Below the pieces are notes generated by a model. The model worked only from the letters and a program-made list of their open reading frames with translations. It had not been told where the DNA came from and did not search any database. A stretch of 34,193 nt of DNA from Flavobacteriaceae bacterium. GTDB lineage: Bacteria > Bacteroidota > Bacteroidia > Flavobacteriales > Flavobacteriaceae. The DNA lies in contig JAHEHE010000023.1 in assembly GCA_024644725.1 (NCBI GenBank), forward strand, positions 1 to 34,193. The letters are read 5' to 3'. The translations under genes were made by a program, and so were the position numbers. Positions 16,649 through 23,793 of this stretch are shown piece by piece (position 1 is the first letter of the stretch; each line of letters opens with the position of its first letter).

Positions 16649-17122
16649 ATGATGAAGAATTTAATCGTTATTACTTTGGTCGTAATGGGCCTGTCATTTA
16701 CTTCTTGTAAGGAAGATGCAACTAAGAAAATCAAGACAGAAAACCTTGAAGTTGCCAAGGAAAGAGACAGTGAAATCAAGATGGGTGGACCTCGATTCAA
16801 ATTCGACAAAACCGAGCACGATTTCGGAACCATCAATGAAGGTGACGTGGTTGAAACTGTTTTTGCATTCACCAATGTGGGTAAATCAGAGCTGATTATC
16901 ACTTCAGCCAAAGGAAGCTGTGGATGTACTGTGCCTGAATGGCCTAAAGAGCCTATCATGCCCGGTGAAGTAGGTGAAATCAAGGTGAAGTTCAACAGCT
17001 ATCGAAAGCCGAACCTTCAGCAAAAGCAGATCACTTTGCGCACAAACACCGAAGGTGGGAAAGAGATCCTGAAGATCCGCGCCCAGGTTACTCCGAGTCC
17101 GAAAATGAAGCAGAACAGCTAA
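16649..17122 (+). CDS. DUF1573 lipoprotein
   Basis: A 157-residue protein with a signal peptide ending in a probable lipobox at Cys20. From about residue 48 it has an Ig-like DUF1573 domain: F-D-K-T-E-H-D-F-G-T-I, E-G-D-V-V-E-T-V-F-A-F-T-N-V-G, then G-S-C-G-C-T-V-P-E-W-P with Cys91 and Cys93. Such domains resemble the ASPM/SPD-2/Hydin-type folds and are abundant in Bacteroidota, without a firm function. The Cys-Gly-Cys may bind a metal or form a disulfide; this is inference. It lies between nusB and yajC on the same strand, ten bases before yajC. A second ATG at 16652 is also possible. Confidence 0.9.
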   Translation: MMKNLIVITLVVMGLSFTSCKEDATKKIKTENLEVAKERDSEIKMGGPRFKFDKTEHDFGTINEGDVVETVFAFTNVGKSELIITSAKGSCGCTVPEWPKEPIMPGEVGEIKVKFNSYRKPNLQQKQITLRTNTEGGKEILKIRAQVTPSPKMKQNS

Positions 17123-17132
17123 ACAACGATAT

Positions 17133-17456
17133 ATGTACGATCTATTAGCTTTACAGGCCGGAGGGGGCGGCATAGGAAATTATGTGTTGATTCCCCTGAT
17201 GTTCCTGGTTCTTTATCTCTTTATGATCCGTCCGCAGATCAAAAGGCAGAAAAATGAGAAGAAATTCCAGGCCTCGATCAAGAAAGGGGCAAAAGTGGTC
17301 ACTACAAGTGGGATTCACGGTAAAATCATCGACCTGATCGACAATGACAATACCTGTGTCATAGAGACCGGAGCTGGGAAGATTAAATTCGAACGTTCCG
17401 CTATTTCGATGGAGCTCAGCAAGAAGTACGCTCCAAAAGAGGTAAAGAAGAAGTAA
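17133..17456 (+). CDS. yajC: Preprotein translocase subunit YajC
   Basis: YajC is a small membrane partner of SecDF in the Sec translocase. The 107-residue protein has one membrane helix at about residues 15-33, followed directly by the family hallmark I-R-P-Q-I-K-R-Q-K. A cytoplasmic domain follows with G-A-K-V-V-T-T-S-G-I-H-G-K-I. Length fits E. coli YajC (110). It follows the DUF1573 gene by ten bases and ends at a long hairpin terminator, so the transcription unit probably closes here. Confidence 0.96.
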   Translation: MYDLLALQAGGGGIGNYVLIPLMFLVLYLFMIRPQIKRQKNEKKFQASIKKGAKVVTTSGIHGKIIDLIDNDNTCVIETGAGKIKFERSAISMELSKKYAPKEVKKK

Positions 17457-17477
17457 CTCTTAGCTTGAAAGATATCT

Positions 17478-17519
17478 GAGGCTATCTGGAAAAATCCTTT
17501 TCCGATGGCCTCTTTTTTT
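17478..17519 (+). terminator. Rho-independent terminator after yajC
   Basis: GAGGCTATC at 17478-17486 pairs with GATGGCCTC at 17504-17512 (one T-G pair), and GGAAAA pairs with TTTTCC inside. One base is bulged, the loop is ATCC, and seven T follow. It lies 21 bases after yajC. Confidence 0.88.
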
Positions 17520-17545
17520 ATAATTTAGTCCGTGTAGTCTCAAAG

Positions 17546-18511
17546 ATGGTCGAAAAGTCGGGTTCAAATAAAATGGATACTTTGAAGAGCAACAAAAAGC
17601 TCAGGGTGTTTTTGTTGTTTTTGTTTTTGTCCTTCCTGTTTTGGACCCTGATCAAACTTTCGCATGAATATATTTCGGACGTCGATTTTGGTCTTAAATA
17701 CACCGACATCCCGAAAAACAAACTCATTCAAAATGAGCCCGAGAAAGAGATCAGACTCACGCTGAAGACTTCGGGCTTCAAGTTGCTCCGTTACGGGTTT
17801 AAGCCAAAAGTCCTCGAATATACTCTGACCGAAATCGATAGAAAGTCAGGGAGTGAGTATTACAGTGAGACCAGTTCGAACATCAATTTCCTTCAGGCTC
17901 AGCTGTCTGCTGAAACTGTGGTGCTCAACGCGGAGCCCGATACCTTGTTTTTTGATCTGGGCGTACGCAAGTCCAAAGAGGTGGAAGTCATATCCGAAGT
18001 GAATTTTGAGTTCAAGAATGGATTCAACTTTGTTCAGCCCGTCGAATTGGAACCACGGATGGTAACAATTTCGGGTCCGGAGAAGGTCATTGATACCATT
18101 GACAAGGTCTACACGGAAGATGTAACCCTGCAAGATCTGTCGGTTTCCTTCTCCCGAAAGATCAGAGTACGTCCTCCCAATGAAGCTGTAGAGCTATCCG
18201 AGCAGGAAGTGAGCGTGAAGGGAGAGGTGGATAAAATTACGGATGGATCCTTCTCGATCCCTTTTGAAGTCATCAATTTGCCCAGAAATTATTTGATCAG
18301 CACCTATCCGAAAGAAGTGAAAGTGGTGTTTCAGGTGGCTTTGAAAGATTTCAACAAAATACCTGAAAACAGTTTTCGCGTACAATGCGATTACAAGCAA
18401 ACCGAAGACAACAACCTCGACTATTTGATTCCCGAGGTGGTTGAAAAACCCGAGATCATTTTTGACGTCAAGGTGATCCCCAATAAGATTGAATTTTTGA
18501 TAAAGAAATAG
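17546..18511 (+). CDS. YbbR-like (CdaR-type) domain protein
   Basis: A 321-residue protein with a short cytoplasmic N-terminus and one membrane helix at about residues 20-38 (F-L-L-F-L-F-L-S-F-L-F-W). An extracytoplasmic region rich in beta strands follows. It has YbbR-type repeats: the R-x-V-T-I-S-G-P-E-K-V-I-D segment near 175-185 and similar strand patterns before and after. In Firmicutes the related CdaR regulates a diadenylate cyclase; no cyclase is seen here, so I do not transfer that role. It stands directly before coaE (31 bases). A start at 17573 is also possible. Confidence 0.85.
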   Translation: MVEKSGSNKMDTLKSNKKLRVFLLFLFLSFLFWTLIKLSHEYISDVDFGLKYTDIPKNKLIQNEPEKEIRLTLKTSGFKLLRYGFKPKVLEYTLTEIDRKSGSEYYSETSSNINFLQAQLSAETVVLNAEPDTLFFDLGVRKSKEVEVISEVNFEFKNGFNFVQPVELEPRMVTISGPEKVIDTIDKVYTEDVTLQDLSVSFSRKIRVRPPNEAVELSEQEVSVKGEVDKITDGSFSIPFEVINLPRNYLISTYPKEVKVVFQVALKDFNKIPENSFRVQCDYKQTEDNNLDYLIPEVVEKPEIIFDVKVIPNKIEFLIKK

Positions 18512-18542
18512 AAGAGCACTTCATTTAACCAAAACAAAGTCC

Positions 18543-19133
18543 TTGAAGATAGTTGGATTGACCGGAGGAATTGGCAGTGGCAAGAGCACCGTTGCGCGGA
18601 TGTTCGCAGAATTGGGGATTCCTGTCTATTTCGCTGATGATGAGGCGAAAAGACTTATGGTGACTTCCGAGTCGCTCATAGCTGGTATTAAAAAGAGGTT
18701 CGGTGAAAAAGCCTATGATCAAACAGGTCTGAACACCCGTTACCTGGCGGAAGTGGTCTTCAATGACAAAGAGAGTCTCAAGGCTCTCAATCAAATGGTG
18801 CACCCGGCCGTGGAGAAACACTTCAAGGACTGGGTCGGAAAACAGGACACAGCCTATGTCATCCAGGAGAACCCCTTGCTATTTGAGAAGAACAAACAGG
18901 ATCAGTGCGATAGGATTGTTGTGGTAGCTGCCCCGATCGAGATGCGAATCGATCGCGTAAAGGCCAGGGATGGGGCGACCCGTTCGGAGGTTGAAGCGAG
19001 AATCCAAAATCAAATGGATCAGAACTACAAAGTGAAACACGCCGACTACGTCATTGAAAATGACGGGGACCTCGCCAGCTGTCGCGAGGCGGTGAATGCC
19101 ATTCACAAAAATATACTTTCCGAAATTCCTTAA
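18543..19133 (+). CDS. coaE: Dephospho-CoA kinase
   Basis: CoaE phosphorylates dephospho-CoA to coenzyme A, the last step of CoA synthesis. The 196-residue protein starts M-K-I-V-G-L-T-G-G-I-G-S-G-K-S-T, with the P-loop at residues 8-16. It continues with the A-D-x-x-A-K-R-L and H-P-A-V motifs of the family and the E-N-P-L-L-F-E segment. The start is a TTG at 18543; it gives exactly the family N-terminus, and no ATG is available upstream. It follows the YbbR-like gene and is the last gene before the RprXY-like pair. Confidence 0.95.
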   Translation: MKIVGLTGGIGSGKSTVARMFAELGIPVYFADDEAKRLMVTSESLIAGIKKRFGEKAYDQTGLNTRYLAEVVFNDKESLKALNQMVHPAVEKHFKDWVGKQDTAYVIQENPLLFEKNKQDQCDRIVVVAAPIEMRIDRVKARDGATRSEVEARIQNQMDQNYKVKHADYVIENDGDLASCREAVNAIHKNILSEIP

Positions 19134-19149
19134 AAATTTAGAAAATGTC

Positions 19150-19195
19150 TTAATTTAATGTTAATTTAATTGATTATTTCGTTAACATTTGTTAA
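19150..19195. promoter_or_regulatory. Phased TTAA repeats upstream of the two-component genes
   Basis: Two copies of TTAATTTAAT (19150 and 19161) stand 11 bases apart. Then TTAACA-TT-TGTTAA, a perfect inverted repeat, spans 19182-19195. The TTAA cores at 19150, 19161, 19182 and 19192 are spaced by about one or two helical turns. The 11-base direct repeat resembles the half-site spacing of OmpR/PhoB-type regulators, and such a regulator is encoded just downstream. Confidence 0.45.
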
Positions 19196-19222
19196 ATCAT
19201 TATTCATCTATTAAGGAAACTC

Positions 19223-19230
19223 TAAATTTG
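19223..19230 (+). promoter_or_regulatory. -7 box of the RprX-like kinase gene
   Basis: TAAATTTG matches TAnnTTTG exactly and ends five bases before the ATG at 19236. Transcription would begin at or next to the start codon, so the mRNA may be leaderless. Confidence 0.55.
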
Positions 19231-19235
19231 TCTTA

Positions 19236-20801
19236 ATGAGTAAACGGATTTTCGTTTTGTTGATCGTATTGATGATCATCGCACTTCTAGGTATCATTAC
19301 GGTTCAAATATTTTGGATCCGTTCTTCTATTGAATTAAAAGAGGAACAGTTTTCGACGGGCGTGAAGTTTGCTCTGTCACGGGTATCTGAAAATATACAG
19401 AAGCGTGAGTTTCGGGACAATATTTCGAGGTATGCGCCCATGATCGACAGCATGCAGAAATCAAAAGAGAGCAATGTTCGGGATTTTGTCTTTAAGCAGA
19501 TCGATACCAGCAGAAATGAGGTCTTTACATTCAGACAAAGCATACTGGAGAATAACTACCAGAGTCAGTTTTCTCCTTTTGAAGCAGATACCGTCAACTT
19601 CAGGACCTTTTTGAGTCGTGAGGAGACGCAGGTCGAGAAAATTGAGTTCAATTCCAAGGATTTCTCAGATCTCTCTCCTAAAGATCGTATGGTCAAGGTG
19701 GAACGCCTCGATCGGTATGACAAACTGGAACTGGAGGGTATTTTCAAAAACATAGTATCGCGAACCCCAATCCATGACCGGATTAGCAACAATGAGATTC
19801 GCATGAACCTGGACAATGAACTAAGGGCACGAGACATTGACACGAAATTTGAGTACGGCGTGTTCAGTGACGGTGTTTTAACTAAGGTGAAATCCGATAA
19901 GTTCGTCGATCAGAGAGGTTATACCTATAAGGTTCCTCTGTTTGTAACCGATCAGGAGTCCAGTGATTACCAGCTCTTTGTGAGCTTCCCTGAGAAAAAG
20001 GAGTACATCCTGTCGACAATGTCGTGGATATTGGTCCTCTCGGCCGTTTTCATTTTTATCATAATAATTGCCTTTGGAAGCGCGATTTACCAGTTGATAA
20101 GGCAAAAGCAGATTTCAGAGATCAAGACGGATTTCATAAACAATATGACACACGAGTTCAAAACACCCATTGCGACGATAAACCTGGCCATCGATTCGAT
20201 TCGAAATCCGAGGATTATAAATGACAAAGAAAAGGTGACCCGATATGCGGAGATGATCCGCCAGGAAAACAAACGCATGCACGCCCAGGTCGAAAATGTG
20301 CTGCGCATCTCCAAGCTGGAGAAGAATCAGCTGGACCTGAGTAAGGAAGTTGTCGACATGCACGAGATCATCGACAATGCGATCAGCCATTTCGACCTGA
20401 TCATACGCGACAGGGATGGTTTGATCGAAAAAAAGTTTGAGGCGGTTCAAAGCGAGGCACTTGCAAGCAAGTTCCACATGACCAACGTGGTCATGAACGT
20501 TTTGGACAATGCAGTCAAATATTCAAATGAGGCGCCCAAGGTTTATGTCTCAACAGTCAATGCCGGGAATTATATCGTCATAAAGATCATGGATGATGGC
20601 ATTGGAATGAGCAAACCCGTGCAGAGAAAGATTTTCAACAAGTTTTACAGGGAACAGACCGGAAACATTCACAACGTGAAAGGTCACGGTTTGGGATTGT
20701 CTTACGTCAAGAGCATTGTAGAACGGCACCAGGGACAGGTTTTTGTTGAAAGTGAAAAGGGTAAAGGAAGCACCTTTACCATCAAAATACCAGTAATCTA
20801 A
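19236..20801 (+). CDS. Sensor histidine kinase, RprX-like
   Basis: A 521-residue membrane histidine kinase. Membrane helices lie at about residues 5-27 and 260-285, enclosing a periplasmic sensor region of about 230 residues without a fold I recognise. The HisKA motif N-N-M-T-H-E-F-K-T-P-I-A-T has its phospho-acceptor at His306. The ATPase domain shows N-V-L-D-N-A-V-K-Y-S, D-D-G-I-G-M and G-H-G-L-G-L-S-Y-V. Length and pairing with a 231-residue regulator resemble RprX/RprY of Bacteroides. The signal is unknown. The promoter lies almost on the start codon, and TTAA repeats upstream suggest autoregulation. Confidence 0.93.
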   Translation: MSKRIFVLLIVLMIIALLGIITVQIFWIRSSIELKEEQFSTGVKFALSRVSENIQKREFRDNISRYAPMIDSMQKSKESNVRDFVFKQIDTSRNEVFTFRQSILENNYQSQFSPFEADTVNFRTFLSREETQVEKIEFNSKDFSDLSPKDRMVKVERLDRYDKLELEGIFKNIVSRTPIHDRISNNEIRMNLDNELRARDIDTKFEYGVFSDGVLTKVKSDKFVDQRGYTYKVPLFVTDQESSDYQLFVSFPEKKEYILSTMSWILVLSAVFIFIIIIAFGSAIYQLIRQKQISEIKTDFINNMTHEFKTPIATINLAIDSIRNPRIINDKEKVTRYAEMIRQENKRMHAQVENVLRISKLEKNQLDLSKEVVDMHEIIDNAISHFDLIIRDRDGLIEKKFEAVQSEALASKFHMTNVVMNVLDNAVKYSNEAPKVYVSTVNAGNYIVIKIMDDGIGMSKPVQRKIFNKFYREQTGNIHNVKGHGLGLSYVKSIVERHQGQVFVESEKGKGSTFTIKIPVI

Positions 20802-20851
20802 TTAAGGACCCAAAATCATAATCACAGCACCCATTATTAAAATCAATTATC

Positions 20852-21547
20852 ATGGCAAATAAAAAAATATTACTCGTAGAGGACGATCCTAATTTTGGAA
20901 CCGTATTGAAGGATTACCTCGCTATGAACGACTACGACGTGGAACATGCCAAAGACGGACTTGAGGGCCTGATCGCCTTTAAGAATGACGATTTTGACAT
21001 TTGTATTCTCGATGTGATGATGCCGAAAAAAGACGGCTTCTCCCTGGCCAAGGACATTCGGACGGTCAATGCTGACATTCCCCTGATCTTTTTGACGGCC
21101 AAATCCATGAAAGAGGATGTATTGAAAGGATACCAGGTCGGGGCAGATGACTATCTGAACAAACCCTTCGACTCCGAGATTCTTTTACACAAGATAAAAG
21201 CGATTCTACAGCGTAAGGAAGCCGATTCTTCCAATGACGACAGCCAGTTCGAATTTGAGATAGGAGATTTTCATTTGAATTCGAAATTGAGGCAATTGTC
21301 ATACAAGGGAGAAGAACCCAAAAAATTGTCTCCCAAAGAGAATAAACTCCTGAAGCTGCTCGCTTTATACAAGAATGACCTTCTTCCCAGGGACCTGGCC
21401 CTTACCAAGATCTGGAGGGATGACAACTATTTCACATCGCGAAGCATGGATGTTTATATCGCGAAGCTCCGCAAATACCTCAAGCCGGATGAGAAGGTGC
21501 AGATCATCAACATTCACGGGGAAGGTTTTCGACTTGTAGTAGAATAA
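20852..21547 (+). CDS. OmpR-family response regulator, RprY-like
   Basis: The 231-residue protein has a receiver domain (residues 1-120) with acidic E10-D11-D12, phospho-acceptor D54 in I-L-D-V-M-M-P-K-K-D-G, T82 and K104 in D-D-Y-L-N-K-P-F. It ends in a winged-helix DNA-binding domain (about 132-231) with L-S-P-K-E-N-K-L-L and the terminal R-S-M-D-V-Y-I-A-K-L-R-K. It is the cognate regulator of the kinase 50 bases upstream. Candidate binding sites are the TTAA repeats at 19150-19195. Confidence 0.94.
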   Translation: MANKKILLVEDDPNFGTVLKDYLAMNDYDVEHAKDGLEGLIAFKNDDFDICILDVMMPKKDGFSLAKDIRTVNADIPLIFLTAKSMKEDVLKGYQVGADDYLNKPFDSEILLHKIKAILQRKEADSSNDDSQFEFEIGDFHLNSKLRQLSYKGEEPKKLSPKENKLLKLLALYKNDLLPRDLALTKIWRDDNYFTSRSMDVYIAKLRKYLKPDEKVQIINIHGEGFRLVVE

Positions 21548-21600
21548 GTTGTTGAATAATTCATGGAACGATAAGATTTGATCCTAATTAAAAGTACATC

Positions 21601-22221
21601 ATGTCAAGATTGATCAAAATGTACAATGAGAATCCATCACCCAAGGCCCTCGCCCAGGTGGTTGAGGTTTTGAGAAAAGGAGGACTGATAATCTATCCGA
21701 CCGACACGGTTTATGGTCTGGGTTGTGACATCACCAATTCAAAGGCCCTGGAGAAGATCGCGCGAATCAAAAAAGTCAGATTGGACAAGGCCAACTTCTC
21801 CTTTATCTGTAACGATTTGAGCAATTTATCCTCCTATGTCAGGCAGATAGAGACCCCTGTGTACAAACTGCTGAAACGAGCTCTTCCGGGCCCGTATACC
21901 TTCGTTCTCAAAGGCAACAATAAGCTGCCTAGGGATTTCAAAAAGAAAAAAACCGTGGGTATTCGAGTGCCGGATAACAATATCATCCGAAGCATTGTCA
22001 AGGAATTGGGCAATCCGATCGTTTCCACGTCGATCTATGATGAGGACGAGCTAATTGAATACACAACTGACCCGGAGCTCATTTTCGAAAAATGGAAGGA
22101 CCGTGTCGATCTGGTGATTGATGGGGGATACGGAAACAACGTCCCGTCCACGATAATTGACGTTTCAGAAGACGAGGTCGAAGTGATCCGAGAAGGAAAG
22201 GGAAGCCTTGATATTTTGTAA
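21601..22221 (+). CDS. YciO/TsaC (Sua5/YrdC) family protein
   Basis: A 206-residue single-domain YrdC-fold protein. Residues 33-41, P-T-D-T-V-Y-G-L-G, are the family signature. P-G-P-Y-T-F-V-L-K and K-T-V-G-I-R-V-P-D follow, with a closing V-I-R-E-G-K-G. Members bind ATP and RNA; TsaC makes threonylcarbamoyl-AMP for the t6A modification of ANN-decoding tRNAs. The D-L-S-N-L-S-S-Y segment and spacing are closer to E. coli YciO, whose TsaC-like activity is weak or absent. So I leave the symbol empty, although annotation pipelines often call it L-threonylcarbamoyladenylate synthase. It follows the RprY-like gene by 53 bases and converges on the sigma-factor operon. Confidence 0.88.
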   Translation: MSRLIKMYNENPSPKALAQVVEVLRKGGLIIYPTDTVYGLGCDITNSKALEKIARIKKVRLDKANFSFICNDLSNLSSYVRQIETPVYKLLKRALPGPYTFVLKGNNKLPRDFKKKKTVGIRVPDNNIIRSIVKELGNPIVSTSIYDEDELIEYTTDPELIFEKWKDRVDLVIDGGYGNNVPSTIIDVSEDEVEVIREGKGSLDIL

Positions 22222-22233
22222 CCCGAGGGAGGA

Positions 22234-22851
22234 TTATTCCATTTTCCTCAACTCCTTGTAATTTCTTTGGAGTTTCTTGAGAAAGAAACCGTAGACCAGT
22301 CGATAAAAGAACCATATAACCAGGATAGTCAGACCCAAGGCTAGAATGGCCGAGACCCACAGCACGGTTATGTTGGCGTTTTCAGGGAGCGTATTTTCAA
22401 TAAAGGCTTCTGATTGAATACTAGCATATAAAAGGTGGATTCCGACAACTCCGAAAAGTATAAGATTAAAGTAGATATAGTATTTAACAGTTTTTCGGGT
22501 TTTAAGGATGTCTCTCAAGAGTGATTTCACACTGCTATCTGCCGATATGTTCCGATAATTTCGATAAAATAGATAGATAAACCCTAAGATAATAATCACA
22601 TAGATAATAGTGTAATTGCGTCTCAAGTTCTCAAGTCCATAGTCTGCATAAATTTGGTCCTCGGTCTTTAGATCCGTAAAAAGGAAAAGAACATAAGGCA
22701 GAAGTAATTCAATGATGCTGATGATCAGGATCCATTTTACGATCGAAGTCGATTTTTTCTTCACCATGTTGTGAATGTCTTCCTTGGTGTAGTTCAGTCC
22801 TGCTTCAGGCTGATTCTGCCACACATTCTTCAAGTTCTCCAATTTGTCCAT
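22234..22851 (-). CDS. Membrane protein, probable anti-sigma factor
   Basis: A 205-residue protein with a cytoplasmic N-terminus of about 40 residues (L-K-N-V-W-Q-N-Q-P), then four hydrophobic segments near residues 40-60, 80-96, 123-143 and 162-185, and a basic C-terminus. No enzymatic motif is visible. It starts two bases after the stop of an ECF sigma factor gene, so they are surely co-transcribed. By position and topology it is probably the cognate anti-sigma factor, holding the sigma factor at the membrane. Similar flavobacterial proteins are sometimes labelled beta-carotene monooxygenase, which nothing here supports. I chose the ATG at 22851 over a TTG two codons earlier. Confidence 0.75.
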   Translation of the reverse strand: MDKLENLKNVWQNQPEAGLNYTKEDIHNMVKKKSTSIVKWILIISIIELLLPYVLFLFTDLKTEDQIYADYGLENLRRNYTIIYVIIILGFIYLFYRNYRNISADSSVKSLLRDILKTRKTVKYYIYFNLILFGVVGIHLLYASIQSEAFIENTLPENANITVLWVSAILALGLTILVIWFFYRLVYGFFLKKLQRNYKELRKME

Positions 22852-22853
22852 AA

Positions 22854-23348
22854 TCAAGGATTCAGAATGTTCTTAAGTTTTGTTTTGGTTCGGTTCATTT
22901 TCACACGCGCATTGACTTCGCTGATCCCGAGCGTTTCTGAAATTTCTCTGTAGCTCTTGTCTTCCAGGTACATCAGGGCGAGTGCTTTCTCTATGTCGCT
23001 GAGACTGTAGATGGCCTTGTAGAGCAAGTCGAGTTGTCTGTCCTGGGTGTCGTCATAGTCTTGATATTCCAGCTCTTTCAGGTTCTCGTAGATCTGAGTC
23101 GTGTCAACAGTTCTTTTTGATTTCCTGTAGAGCGATATCGCCGTGTTGAAGGCAACTCGGTACATCCAGGTACTGAATTTCGAATCACCTCTGAATTTAG
23201 GGTAAGCTTTCCAAAGCTGAATCGTGATTTCCTGAAAAAGATCCTTGTGGGCATTCTCATTATTGGTATACGAACGACATACCTTGTGAATGATGCCCTG
23301 GTTCTTTTCCAGTTCCTCCGCAAATTTCGACTCCAGTTCTTTGGTCAC
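22854..23348 (-). CDS. ECF-family RNA polymerase sigma factor
   Basis: A 164-residue sigma-70-type factor with region 2 (about residues 20-85) carrying L-F-Q-E-I-T-I-Q-L-W-K-A and F-S-T-W-M-Y-R-V-A-F-N-T-A. Region 4 (about 110-162) carries L-E-D-K-S-Y-R-E-I-S-E-T-L-G-I-S-E-V-N-A-R-V-K-M. Regions 1 and 3 are missing, as in all ECF factors. The start is a GTG at 23348; there is no in-frame ATG near it. A perfect 12-base palindrome lies 14 bases upstream of the start. It is the first gene of an operon with the probable anti-sigma factor and is divergent from the 2TM signalling cluster. The target promoters are unknown. Confidence 0.93.
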   Translation of the reverse strand: MTKELESKFAEELEKNQGIIHKVCRSYTNNENAHKDLFQEITIQLWKAYPKFRGDSKFSTWMYRVAFNTAISLYRKSKRTVDTTQIYENLKELEYQDYDDTQDRQLDLLYKAIYSLSDIEKALALMYLEDKSYREISETLGISEVNARVKMNRTKTKLKNILNP

Positions 23349-23362
23349 CTGAAAAGTTGATT

Positions 23363-23374
23363 TACTTATAAGTA
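23363..23374. promoter_or_regulatory. Palindrome upstream of the sigma-factor gene
   Basis: TACTTATAAGTA is a perfect 12-base palindrome ending 14 bases before the GTG start. No TAnnTTTG box is seen between it and the gene. It could be an operator or part of an ECF-type promoter; its function is not shown. Confidence 0.4.
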
Positions 23375-23557
23375 GTAAAAAGATGTGAATTGTTACGCAT
23401 CCCTGGGATCGGGGGAGAACTTTGTAAATGGCCCGGTGGGTGCTTTTTTACAATTCGTCCTAAATATATGACAATTCGGTTAAAGAGTTTTTCATAGGGC
23501 TGCCTGTTGGCGGATATTTGTACTCAACAAACACTAAGGCATCGATGCCCAGTTAAA

Positions 23558-23746
23558 ATGATAATCATGATACGTATTTGTTTCACAGTCATCGCATACA
23601 TTATCAGTTTTTTAAGTCATTCCAATGAGTTGGACGCGAACAGTGAAAATAAGATTCTAACCGAACAGCGCAATCGAATGGAGCACGTTGTTGAGTCGGA
23701 TCCGCTGAAAGAAGAAACTGATTTGGACCTAAACGATTTGAATTGA
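23558..23746 (+). CDS. Small hydrophobic peptide, possible secreted or membrane protein
   Basis: A 62-residue open frame with a hydrophobic N-terminus, residues 1-18 (M-I-I-M-I-R-I-C-F-T-V-I-A-Y-I-I-S-F), and a charged, acidic C-terminus ending D-L-N-D-L-N. It looks like a signal peptide or single membrane anchor with a short mature part. A weak -7 box (GATATTTG at 23513) lies upstream. The promoter of the next gene starts inside its last codons, so the two could be expressed separately. I recognise no family, and chance is possible. Starts at 23507 and 23567 are alternatives. Confidence 0.45.
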   Translation: MIIMIRICFTVIAYIISFLSHSNELDANSENKILTEQRNRMEHVVESDPLKEETDLDLNDLN

Positions 23747-23767
23747 TATCTAAAGAACGTAAATTTG
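23738..23767 (+). promoter_or_regulatory. Consensus promoter of the 2TM kinase gene
   Basis: TTG at 23738-23740, a 19-base spacer, then TAAATTTG at 23760-23767, an exact Bacteroidota promoter. The expected start near 23774 lies 20 bases before the ATG at 23794 and downstream of an in-frame ATG at 23743, which it rules out as the main start. Confidence 0.78.
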
Positions 23768-23793
23768 AGAGTAACGCACAAAGGCATACAACA

